From: Paucisalibacillus algeriensis
Lineage (GTDB): Bacteria > Bacillota > Bacilli > Bacillales > Amphibacillaceae
Assembly (NCBI RefSeq): GCF_000577245.1
Contig: NZ_CBYO010000016.1
Location: 62,001-126,000, forward strand
Length of the DNA stretch: 64,000 nt
Direction: 5' to 3'
The notes under the pieces were generated by a model that was given only the letters and a program-made list of their open reading frames with translations, was not told where the DNA came from and did no database searches. Below, piece by piece: positions 24,413-32,046 of this stretch; within the stretch, counting starts at the first letter, position 1, and each line of letters opens with the position of its first letter. The position numbers were made by a program, and so were the translations under genes.

Positions 24413-25963
24413 TTGAACGATGTAGCGGTAAGACAGAGTAAAATTATTTATTGGTCTTCGGGGATTGTGTCCATTTGTGGAATTGTCTTTGAAGTGTTAT
24501 TTGGGGCATTAGGCTCGTACATATTAGGCGACGGTGTAAAGCAATATACGTTGACGATTTCCCTATTCCTGACGGGGATGGGTATTGGAGCTAGTTTAAG
24601 TGAGAAGTTTTTGAAGAACCTTATTATTACGTTTGTCTGGATTGAGTTCGGGGTCGCAATTATTGGTGGGTTTTCCAGTTTTATAATGTTCGGGATAACT
24701 GCTTTTGCCCCAGAAGGAACGGATGCCCTATTCCTCTATTCCATTACCTTGATTGTTGGGGCATTAACTGGGGTGGAATTACCAATTCTAATCCGAAAAG
24801 CAAATGAAATCGGTGTAACCTTGAATAAAAGTACGGCAAGAGTATTGTTTTCTGATTATGCAGGTGGATTAATAGGTGGCGTACTATTTGTGTTTTTGTT
24901 TCGTCCTTATTTTGGAATGGTGAAAACGGCATTTTTAGTTGGATGTATTAATCTATTAGTTGCCTTAATTGTATTGTATCTATTCCGTAAAGAAATCCGG
25001 AATTTCATGATTCATGCTTGTATCGGAGGAATAATTGGAATCCTTTTGTTAGTCGGATTGTTTTTCGGGGAAGAGATGGCGTTTAGTTTTGAACAAAAAC
25101 TCTATAAGGATCCCATTATTCATACGGAGGAAACAAGCTACCAAAAAATCACCCTGACAAAGGATCAGGAAGATGTGCGTCTATATTTAGATGGACAATT
25201 GCAGTTTAGCTCTATTGATGAGCATCGTTATCATGAGGTGCTCGTTCATCCAGCCATGGCTTATGCAGAGAGGCCTCAGAGCGTGTTGATACTTGGTGGC
25301 GGTGATGGGATTGCTACTAAGGAAATTCTTAAGTATAATGTGGTTAAAAAAATCACATTAGTCGACCTAGATCCAGCAGTTATTGAGTTAGCCAATACGA
25401 ATGAATGGTTATTAGATTTGAATGAAAAAGCTTTGACGCATGAGAAAGTTCATGTGAAAAATACAGATGCTTTTAAGTTTTTGGAAGAAACGGATGAATG
25501 GTTTGATGTCATTATTGTAGATTTGCCTGATCCGAATAATGAAAGCTTAAATAAATTATATACGCGGGAATTCTACTCGTTAGTACGGAATCATTTAAAC
25601 CCTGGTGGAGTAGCGATGATTCAGGCGACAAGCCCTGTTTTTGCAAGAGAGGTGTACTGGACCATTTCAGAGACAATCGCTGATACCGGACTATTTGTTG
25701 AGAACTTGCATGTTGATGTACCGAGCTTTGGGAATTGGGGCTTTGTCATGGCTAGCCGTAATGAGATTAACTTGTCTGATCTAGACATTTTAGTGGAGAC
25801 CGAATATTTAACAAAAGATATAATCCCTGCTTTAGGTGTTTTTGGAAAAGATGAAGACGAGGAAATTCGGGATAAAAAAGGCGAATTAGTTGAATTAAAG
25901 TCAAATACATTAATAGATCCCCATTTGATAGAGATATATGAGCGATCCTGGGAGAATTATTAG
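24413..25963 (+). CDS. Membrane-anchored spermidine synthase-like aminopropyltransferase
   Basis: Protein of 516 residues; TTG start with GGAGGGCATGGAG upstream. The first 215 residues hold about seven membrane helices (GIVSICGIVFEVLFGALGSY and others). The C-terminal half is a spermidine-synthase fold with SVLILGGGDGIATKEILKY (AdoMet-type loop), TLVDLDPAVIELA and VIIVDLPDPNNESLNKLYTR. The family transfers aminopropyl groups from decarboxylated AdoMet to a polyamine. The membrane domain is typical of the speE-like proteins found with PspA. Its partner SpeD is encoded 4 kb upstream. Whether the acceptor is putrescine, or a surface amine, cannot be read. Confidence 0.85.
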   Translation: MNDVAVRQSKIIYWSSGIVSICGIVFEVLFGALGSYILGDGVKQYTLTISLFLTGMGIGASLSEKFLKNLIITFVWIEFGVAIIGGFSSFIMFGITAFAPEGTDALFLYSITLIVGALTGVELPILIRKANEIGVTLNKSTARVLFSDYAGGLIGGVLFVFLFRPYFGMVKTAFLVGCINLLVALIVLYLFRKEIRNFMIHACIGGIIGILLLVGLFFGEEMAFSFEQKLYKDPIIHTEETSYQKITLTKDQEDVRLYLDGQLQFSSIDEHRYHEVLVHPAMAYAERPQSVLILGGGDGIATKEILKYNVVKKITLVDLDPAVIELANTNEWLLDLNEKALTHEKVHVKNTDAFKFLEETDEWFDVIIVDLPDPNNESLNKLYTREFYSLVRNHLNPGGVAMIQATSPVFAREVYWTISETIADTGLFVENLHVDVPSFGNWGFVMASRNEINLSDLDILVETEYLTKDIIPALGVFGKDEDEEIRDKKGELVELKSNTLIDPHLIEIYERSWENY

Positions 25964-26150
25964 GTGCCTGTCACTTCCCGTTCCCGAAATAACTCGAATT
26001 CTGTCAAAATTAAAGCTATATGGGCTAGTTGAGTATCTTTTACTCAACTAAGTCATATAGCTTTTTAAATTTGATAAAATTGGTTTTTAGGCAATTTTAT
26101 TCCCCTATCACAGGTACGAATAACCACAAATTCGGGGAGTGACAGGCACC
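25963..26150. repeat. Terminator-bearing repeat with 18-bp terminal inverted repeats
   Basis: GGTGCCTGTCACTTCCCG (25963-25980) and CGGGGAGTGACAGGCACC (26133-26150) are inverted with one mismatch. The 188-bp element fills the gap exactly between two convergent genes: its left end shares the G of the TAG stop of the synthase gene, and its right end stops one base before the stop codon of the isomerase gene. It contains the terminator hairpin 26012-26065. Single ends of the same family occur at 35139-35154, 40577-40594, 43330-43347 and 60605-60622. Confidence 0.85.
26012..26065. terminator. Bidirectional terminator inside the repeat
   Basis: AAAGCTATATG pairs with CATATAGCTTT. An inner stem GTTGAGTA/TACTCAAC forms the upper helix, with TTTTT beyond. 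Confidence 0.85.
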
Positions 26151-26151
26151 A

Positions 26152-27120
26152 CTACGCCCACCACATATCTCCAACAGATTCTTTCACCATTACTGGTTGT
26201 AAATTCTCTACTGCTTTGGTGAGTCCTTCGTCAATAGACATAAGTCCGTCTTCGTGTTCGATGCTTACGACATAGTCATAGCCGTATAACCTTAGAGCGC
26301 TAATCATGTCTGCCCATTCTTTAGTGTCATGACCAAATCCAACTGTTCGGAAGTACCAAGCGCGATTTTGCATATCAGAATAAGAAGTCATATCGGTCAA
26401 TCCATTTTTATTCACATTTGGTTGATCAATAACCGTGTCTTTCGCATGAAAGTGGTGTATCGCATTTTCTCTTCCTAGTATTTTAATAGATTCTACCGGG
26501 TCGATTCCTTGCCACCACATATGACTTGGATCAAGATTAGCACCAATTGCAGGTCCACAAGCTGCACGTAGGCGTAATAATGTTGCTGGTGTATGTACGG
26601 AAAACCCTCCATGAAGTTCAAGTCCAATTTTGACATTATATTTTTCCGCAAGATCTCCTTTTTCCTTCCAATACGGAATTATCTTCTCTTCCCATTGCCA
26701 TGTTAATATTTCTTGAAACTCATTTGGCCAAGGCGCAATTGGCCAGTTAGGGTATTTTGCATTTTCATGGTCTCCTGGACATCCAGAAAACGTATTAACT
26801 ACTGGAATTCCAAGTTGACTTGCTAATTTTATCGTATTAACTAATAACTCATCGGCAACTTGAGCAATCTTTTTCTGTGGATGTAATGGGTTAGAATGAC
26901 AACTTAAAGCGCTTACAATTAATCCGCGACTTTCAATCTTGTTCATGAAATCTTTCTGTTTTTCTTCGTTATCTAGTAATTCATCCACATTACAATGAGC
27001 ATTTCCTGGATAGCCACCAGTACCTAACTCTACAGCCTCTATCCCTTTAGCTGCAACATGATCAAGCATTTCCTCAAGATTTTTGTCAGAAAATAATACT
27101 GTAAATACTCCTAATTTCAT
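26152..27120 (-). CDS. Sugar phosphate isomerase/epimerase (TIM barrel)
   Basis: Xylose-isomerase-like barrel, 322 residues. It reads MKLGVFTVLFSDKNLEEMLD at the start, then GIEAVELGTGGYPGN, LSCHSNPLHPQ, VKIGLELHGGFS, GANLDPSHMWWQG and IHHFHAKDTVID, supplying the metal-binding Glu, Asp, His and Glu set. ATG 27120 follows AAGGAGG by seven bases. It is divergent from the LacI regulator and has a LacI-type operator just below its promoter, so it is probably repressed with the adjacent Gfo/Idh/MocA-ABC operon. The NPLHP and DPSHMWWQG motifs are those of the group associated with sugar oxidoreductases. Confidence 0.85.
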   Translation of the reverse strand: MKLGVFTVLFSDKNLEEMLDHVAAKGIEAVELGTGGYPGNAHCNVDELLDNEEKQKDFMNKIESRGLIVSALSCHSNPLHPQKKIAQVADELLVNTIKLASQLGIPVVNTFSGCPGDHENAKYPNWPIAPWPNEFQEILTWQWEEKIIPYWKEKGDLAEKYNVKIGLELHGGFSVHTPATLLRLRAACGPAIGANLDPSHMWWQGIDPVESIKILGRENAIHHFHAKDTVIDQPNVNKNGLTDMTSYSDMQNRAWYFRTVGFGHDTKEWADMISALRLYGYDYVVSIEHEDGLMSIDEGLTKAVENLQPVMVKESVGDMWWA

Positions 27121-27137
27121 CAAAAACCCTCCTTAAA

Positions 27138-27151
27138 TGTAAACCGTTACA
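27138..27151. promoter_or_regulatory. LacI-type operator TGTAAACCGTTACA
   Basis: Near-perfect palindrome (CG centre) 18 bp upstream of the isomerase start. It sits just downstream of a TATAAT box on the minus strand (27155-27160). It is related to TGTAATCGATTACA at 27259-27272. Confidence 0.7.
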
Positions 27152-27224
27152 TCTATTATACATAAAAAAATACAAAAGCAATATATTAAATTTATTATAT
27201 TCTAAACAAATTAATAATTTGTTA

Positions 27225-27253
27225 TTGACAAATAATTTGTAAAACTCTACAAT
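27225..27253 (+). promoter_or_regulatory. SigA promoter of the LacI regulator gene
   Basis: TTGACA (27225-27230), a 17-bp spacer and TACAAT (27248-27253). The operator at 27259-27272 falls at the transcription start. Confidence 0.8.
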
Positions 27254-27258
27254 CAAAT

Positions 27259-27272
27259 TGTAATCGATTACA
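27259..27272. promoter_or_regulatory. LacI-type operator TGTAATCGATTACA
   Basis: Perfect 14-bp palindrome with central CG, positioned over the start of transcription of the regulator gene. It is the usual LacI-family architecture for autorepression. Confidence 0.8.
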
Positions 27273-27297
27273 TTTATTTCAAAAGGTAGGAATCTTC

Positions 27298-28284
27298 ATG
27301 GCGAATATACAACAAATTGCTAAAAGGGCAGGTGTTTCGGTTGCGACGGTTTCCAGGGTGCTTAATCATGCCACCTCGGTAAGCCCGAAAACAAGAAGTA
27401 AGGTTGAAGAAGCAATAAAAGAACTGAATTATGAACCGAGCATGCTTGGTCGAAACTTACGGAATTCAGAAAGTCGCCTTTTGTTAGTACTTCTACCTAC
27501 TATCGCGAATCCCTTTTACACGGAAATAATTAACGGGATTCAGGATACGGCGATCGCAAGTGACTATAATATTCTTCTTTGTGAAACAGATTCAAAGCCT
27601 GAACGAGAAAATATTTATTTTAACATGGTGAAGAACAAACTTGCTGATGGCGTCATATCTATGGACCCAACAGTTAATATGCAACGATTAAATGAACTTG
27701 CGGAGCATTATCCAGTCATTCTTTGTAGTGAATATGAAGAAAAAGGGGATATACCATACATAACAGTAGATAGTGAATTAGCTGCATACCAAGCTGTTAA
27801 GCACTTAATAAAATCGGGTAATGAAAAAGTTGCCTTGATTACTTCGGATGAAAAATTTTTATATGCAAGGCTCCGCCGAGCCGGGTATGAAAGAGCATTA
27901 AAGGAATTTCATTTACAAATTCGTGACGAATGGATTTACCATACGAAGGGATTGGAATTTCAATATGGGGTTCATGCGATGAGAATGCTTCTGAAGGAAG
28001 AGGAAAAACCTACAGCAGTATTTGCTATTTCGGATACGTTGGCAATTGGAGCTCTGAAAGCAATCAATATGGAACGAGAAGGTTCAGATCCTATTGCGAT
28101 TGTAGGTTTTGACAATATAAGTTTTTCGAGTATGACCAATCCTACATTGACTACCATTTCCCAACCAATGTACACGATGGGATGTCAGGCAACTGAAATG
28201 CTCTTAAGTAGAATTAAGGGTGAAAAAGTAGAAAACATTGTGTTGGATCATGAACTAATCATCCGTGAATCAACAATGGTGTAG
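27298..28284 (+). CDS. LacI family transcriptional regulator
   Basis: Repressor of 328 residues. The N-terminal helix-turn-helix is IQQIAKRAGVSVATVSRVLN, and its hinge helix is NYEPSMLGRNLR. A periplasmic-binding-protein-like effector domain follows (LLVLLPTIANPFYTEIINGI, DGVISMDPTVN, AVFAISDTLAIGALKAI, VGFDNISFSSMTNPTLTTIS). The likely effector is a sugar or sugar derivative. Three TGTAAnnnnTTACA-like sites lie around it (27138, 27259 and 29340), so the regulated set probably includes the divergent isomerase gene, itself, and the Gfo/Idh/MocA-ABC operon that follows. Confidence 0.93.
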   Translation: MANIQQIAKRAGVSVATVSRVLNHATSVSPKTRSKVEEAIKELNYEPSMLGRNLRNSESRLLLVLLPTIANPFYTEIINGIQDTAIASDYNILLCETDSKPERENIYFNMVKNKLADGVISMDPTVNMQRLNELAEHYPVILCSEYEEKGDIPYITVDSELAAYQAVKHLIKSGNEKVALITSDEKFLYARLRRAGYERALKEFHLQIRDEWIYHTKGLEFQYGVHAMRMLLKEEEKPTAVFAISDTLAIGALKAINMEREGSDPIAIVGFDNISFSSMTNPTLTTISQPMYTMGCQATEMLLSRIKGEKVENIVLDHELIIRESTMV

Positions 28285-28318
28285 GAAATATGAACTTTCA
28301 AAAAGGAGGTTTCTGCTA

Positions 28319-29329
28319 ATGAGGGTTCAAGTGGGGATTATCGGCTGTGGGTCGATAACAAGATTCCGTCACGCTCCAGAATATAAAGCAAATCCTCATG
28401 TGGAGGAAATTGTCTTCTATGACCGAAACGTTGAAAGAGCTAAAACGTTGGCAGAAGAGTTTGATGGTAGAGTCGCTAATACTTTAGAAGACTTACTGAA
28501 TGACCCCTCTATTGTTGCGATAAGTGACTGCTCTTCTAATGATGCCCACCATATTTATACGACAAAGGCTTTATTAAATGGTAAACATGTTCTTTGTGAA
28601 AAGCCTCTAGCAATTAATTTGAAGCAGGCAGAGGAAATGGTGGAAGCAGAGCGTAAATCTGGGAAAATCCTAATGGTTGATCATAACCAACGATTTACAA
28701 AAGCACATCAAAAGGCAAAGGAAATTATTGCGAGTAAGGAACTTGGTGAGGTTCTTACATTTAAAACCACTTTTGGTCATGAGGGACCAGAAAGTTGGGG
28801 AGTAACGAAATCAAATGCTACCTGGTTTTTCAAAAAGGAACGTTCACATTCAGGTGTTGCCGGTGACTTAGGAATTCATAAAATTGATTTAATCCATTGG
28901 CTTTTGGATGATGAAATAGAGGATGTTCATGCATTTCATGGTGCCCTTGATAAAGTGAATGAGAATGGGGATCCAATTGAAGTTCCAGATAATGTTGTTT
29001 GTGCACTCAGAACCAAGAAAGGCCGCCTTGGAACTGCTTCATTTTCCTGGACCTATTACGGTGCAGAAGACAATACTACAACGATTTATTGTCAAAAGGG
29101 AATTTTGAAACTATATTATCAACCTGATGCACAGTTAATTGTGGAGAAGAATGATGGTTCTGTTATCAAATATGAATTAGAACAAATTCAGACAAATGAT
29201 AACCAAACTAGTACTGGTGTCATTGATGCTTTTATTGATTCTATTATTCACAAAAAGGAACCACTTGTTACAAGCGAAGAAGCAATTGCCTCGTTAAGAG
29301 TAGTGGAAAAAATACTAGCTCAACCATGA
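28319..29329 (+). CDS. Gfo/Idh/MocA family oxidoreductase
   Basis: NAD(P)-dependent dehydrogenase, 336 residues. ATG 28319 has AAGGAGG eight bases upstream; the reading frame extends further 5' but that part overlaps the regulator gene and has no ribosome site. It carries VQVGIIGCGSITRFRHAPEY, HVLCEKPLAINLKQAEEMVE and the D/H region GVAGDLGIHKIDLIHWLLDD. A polar insert (DKVNENGDPIEVPDNVVC) precedes the C-terminal sheet. It follows the LacI gene and probably oxidises the sugar imported by the Rbs-type ABC transporter. Confidence 0.9.
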   Translation: MRVQVGIIGCGSITRFRHAPEYKANPHVEEIVFYDRNVERAKTLAEEFDGRVANTLEDLLNDPSIVAISDCSSNDAHHIYTTKALLNGKHVLCEKPLAINLKQAEEMVEAERKSGKILMVDHNQRFTKAHQKAKEIIASKELGEVLTFKTTFGHEGPESWGVTKSNATWFFKKERSHSGVAGDLGIHKIDLIHWLLDDEIEDVHAFHGALDKVNENGDPIEVPDNVVCALRTKKGRLGTASFSWTYYGAEDNTTTIYCQKGILKLYYQPDAQLIVEKNDGSVIKYELEQIQTNDNQTSTGVIDAFIDSIIHKKEPLVTSEEAIASLRVVEKILAQP

Positions 29330-29339
29330 TAAATAAGTA

Positions 29340-29353
29340 TGTAATGGATTACA
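29340..29353. promoter_or_regulatory. Third LacI-type operator TGTAATGGATTACA
   Basis: It lies in the 70-bp gap between two Gfo/Idh/MocA genes and matches the 27259 palindrome at all but two central bases. It may serve as a downstream auxiliary operator or control an internal promoter. Confidence 0.65.
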
Positions 29354-29399
29354 TATGAAACAAAGAAGAACCAATCATACAAGAATTGGGGAAGATATT

Positions 29400-30386
29400 A
29401 TGCAGAGAGTAGGGCTAGTTGGATTAGGTTTTATTGGAAAAGCACATTTAGAGGCTTACCATAAATTATTGAATGCTGAAGTTGTTGCGATTTGCACTCG
29501 GAATGTGGATAGACATAAAGATATATTGTCCACTTATACCTTTATTTCCGATTATGAGGAGCTTCTAATCCGGGATGATATTGATTTAGTTGATATTTGT
29601 CTTCCAACTTACTTACATGAAGAGTATATCATCAAAGCAGCAAGAGCTAAGAAAAACATTATTTGTGAAAAGCCGCTTTCTTTATCCGTGGAATCCGTAA
29701 GACGAATTCTTGATGAGGTAGAAAAGTGTGGTGTGAAACTTTTTGTTGGGCATGTTCTCCGTTTTTGGCCACAATATCAAGCGATAAAGGCTTATAGTGA
29801 GACAGAGACATTGAAGGATATTGAAATTGTGCATGCTCAACGATTAGGGCAGCCAGCAACATGGAGTTCTTGGTTTAAGCACCCTAAAAAAAGTGGAGGA
29901 GCCTTATTTGATCTCCATCTCCATGATATTGATTTTATCTATTACCTTTTGGGGGAAGTGAAGTATGTATATGCCCAAGGTACCCAGAACCAATATGGGG
30001 CTTGGAATCATATAATGACAACGCTTACTTTTAAAGGTGGAGAAAAAGCATTTGTGGAGGCTTCCAACCGAATGCCACCAGGATACCCATTTACCATGAC
30101 ACTTCGGGCACAAACACATAAAAACACCTTAGATTTCCATTTGAAAGCCGGGGAAAATATCGAAAGTATCAACAATAGTAGTTTTGTTCTATTCGAGAAT
30201 GAAATATTAACGGAGGTACCTGTGGAAAGGGTGGATCCCTTCCAAAATGAGCTTTCCTATTTTGTAGATTGTTTGGAAAATGACCGGGAGAATAAAATAG
30301 TTCCGTTAGATGATGTTCTATATGTTATCCGATTATTGGAAGCTATTAATCTATCACTTGAGACTGGTCATGAAGTACATATCTAA
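29400..30386 (+). CDS. Gfo/Idh/MocA family oxidoreductase
   Basis: NAD(P)-dependent dehydrogenase, 328 residues. ATG 29400 is chosen because TTGGGGAAG lies just upstream and the protein then opens MQRVGLVGLGFIGKAHLEAY; an earlier in-frame ATG (29355) lacks this and would add a non-conserved tail. The motifs are NIICEKPLSLSVESVRRILD and GGALFDLHLHDIDFIYYLLG. It is divergent enough from its neighbour (28319) to act on a different substrate or position. The ABC binding-protein gene starts 54 bp later. Confidence 0.9.
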   Translation: MQRVGLVGLGFIGKAHLEAYHKLLNAEVVAICTRNVDRHKDILSTYTFISDYEELLIRDDIDLVDICLPTYLHEEYIIKAARAKKNIICEKPLSLSVESVRRILDEVEKCGVKLFVGHVLRFWPQYQAIKAYSETETLKDIEIVHAQRLGQPATWSSWFKHPKKSGGALFDLHLHDIDFIYYLLGEVKYVYAQGTQNQYGAWNHIMTTLTFKGGEKAFVEASNRMPPGYPFTMTLRAQTHKNTLDFHLKAGENIESINNSSFVLFENEILTEVPVERVDPFQNELSYFVDCLENDRENKIVPLDDVLYVIRLLEAINLSLETGHEVHI

Positions 30387-30440
30387 CTATTGGTTTCATT
30401 ATTTTTTAATATATACCAAAATCTAAGGGGGTTTTCAGTA

Positions 30441-31418
30441 ATGAGTAAGTATTTAAAAGTGTTTGCTTTACTAGTATTAATTATGGTACCAGCACTTGCA
30501 GCATGTGGTTCTGACAATGCTTCGAGTAATGGTGGAGAAAGTGGAGACGATTCGGGAGACAAGTACAAGGTTGGTATTTTAGCACCTGCTGTAACACATG
30601 GTTGGGTAGCTGCTGTTGCATATCATGCAGAAGCGCGAGCTAAAGAATTATCTGATGAAATAGACTATCAGATCCATACAAGTAGTGATGCATCAGAAAT
30701 GACATCTCAATTAGACGACCTTATTACATGGGGAGCAGATGCGATTGTAGCATTCCCACAATGGGAAGGAATGGAAGTTCCAATTCAGCGTGCCTTAGAT
30801 GAAGGAATTGAAGTGGTTAACTTTGATATTGTGATAGATGTTGATGGAGTGTACCGTGTAGCTGGTGACAACTATGACATGGGTGTACAAGGTGCAAATT
30901 ATGTAGTGGATAAGATTGGTACAGAGGGAGAAGTTGTGCTTTTAGAAGTACCTTCAGCTGGTTCTGTGTCCGAGTTACGTAAGGGTGGATTCCTTGATAC
31001 TATTGAGGAAATCGCTCCAGACATGAATATTCATACGTATGCAACACAATTTACGAGAGAAGATGGCTTGAAAGATTTTGCAGATATTCTAACTAGCTTA
31101 GATAAAATTGATGCCGTATTCTCCCTAGATGATGAAACATCCATTGGTGTTTTACAGGCTATTAGTGAAGCAGGAAGAACAGACATTCAAGTTGTAACTG
31201 GTGGTGGAGGTATGCAAGAGTACTTCGAAATGATGCCAGAAAATGAAGATATTTGGATTCAATCAGCGCTTTATAGCCCTGCAATGGTAAAAGATGCAGT
31301 GGATACTGCTGTTAAGATTCTAAAAGGTGAAGATGTTGAAATGGAAACCATAATTCCGACAACAATCGTAGACAGAGATAACTATGAAGAATTTCTAGAT
31401 GCAGAATCACCGTACTAA
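30441..31418 (+). CDS. Sugar-binding lipoprotein of an Rbs-type ABC transporter
   Basis: Periplasmic-binding-protein-like lipoprotein (325 residues) of the ribose/galactose binding class. ATG 30441 is chosen because AAGGGGG precedes it and a signal peptide follows (MSKYLKVFALLVLIMVPALA, then ACGSDN, lipobox ALAAC). A low-complexity Ser/Gly/Asp linker leads into KVGILAPAVTHGWVAAVAYH, WGADAIVAFPQWEG and AVFSLDDETSIGVLQAISEA. It pairs with the ATPase and permease at 32047-34631. A repeat composite and a terminator separate it from those genes. Confidence 0.9.
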   Translation: MSKYLKVFALLVLIMVPALAACGSDNASSNGGESGDDSGDKYKVGILAPAVTHGWVAAVAYHAEARAKELSDEIDYQIHTSSDASEMTSQLDDLITWGADAIVAFPQWEGMEVPIQRALDEGIEVVNFDIVIDVDGVYRVAGDNYDMGVQGANYVVDKIGTEGEVVLLEVPSAGSVSELRKGGFLDTIEEIAPDMNIHTYATQFTREDGLKDFADILTSLDKIDAVFSLDDETSIGVLQAISEAGRTDIQVVTGGGGMQEYFEMMPENEDIWIQSALYSPAMVKDAVDTAVKILKGEDVEMETIIPTTIVDRDNYEEFLDAESPY

Positions 31419-31458
31419 ATCGAATATATGGGAAGTTTGTCCCTAAATCAGTAAACAA

Positions 31459-31492
31459 AAGGGGTTATGGCTAAGCTATAGCCTCTTTTTTT
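31459..31492 (+). terminator. Terminator-like hairpin after the binding-protein gene
   Basis: AGGGGTTATGGC folds imperfectly with GCTATAGCCTCT, followed by seven Ts. It would attenuate transcription into the ATPase gene. Confidence 0.65.
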
Positions 31493-31551
31493 CAGAGGCT
31501 GTACTTTAATAAATTACTATTTTAGACCATTTTTACTAATGAATAGTTTAT

Positions 31552-31973
31552 TAGAAACTGTGCGGTAACTCTCCCGTTATTAAAGTAGGATAGTGGTACG
31601 ATACCGCTCCGGCAGAATACTCAGCTTTCCGCGGGCGGCTGGTGAGCCTCCTCGCGCTTACGCACTGCGGGGTCTCACCGATGCCTATCCTCCCGCAGGA
31701 GTCTCCGTATTCTGCCTACGCTAGTGATTTCTTCTAAATTTAGAGTATCTGCTATTAGTTTATTAACTATAAAACACTTATTTCTACAATGAGGAGACAC
31801 ACATTCTAGCGAAGGAAATACACGGAGACTCCTGCGGGAATAGCACGTGTCCGAAGACCCCGCAGAGGCGAACTTTCCTCGAGGAGGCTGAGGCCGGGCC
31901 CGCGGAAAGCGGAGTGTATTTCCGTAGCGGGTATGATGCTCCCAAATATAAATTTTTAGCCGCGCAGTTTCTA
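31552..31973. repeat. Composite inverted repeat element, copy 2 (422 bp)
   Basis: Outer ends TAGAAACTGTGCG (31552-31564) and CGCGCAGTTTCTA (31961-31973) are inverted with one mismatch. Inner arm D (31611-31716) is bounded by GGCAGAATAC and GTATTCTGCC. Inner arm E (31814-31923) is bounded by GGAAATACAC and GTGTATTTCC. Same architecture as 23907-24321. It lies between the binding-protein and ATPase genes of one transporter, and a minus-strand open frame of 100 codons inside is considered spurious. Confidence 0.85.
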
Positions 31974-32046
31974 TCAATATCGAAAAGAGACGTTCAGAAA
32001 AAACTTTACAAGGATGAATTCACTTTAAAAAAGCTTGGGTGATTAC

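Noticed and set aside
23907-31973. CRISPR array or IS element
   Set aside because: The repeats are two inverted composite copies, not short direct repeats with unique spacers, and no transposase or cas gene is seen.
31675-31977. Minus-strand 100-codon frame
   Set aside because: It lies across both arms of composite copy 2 and has no ribosome site.
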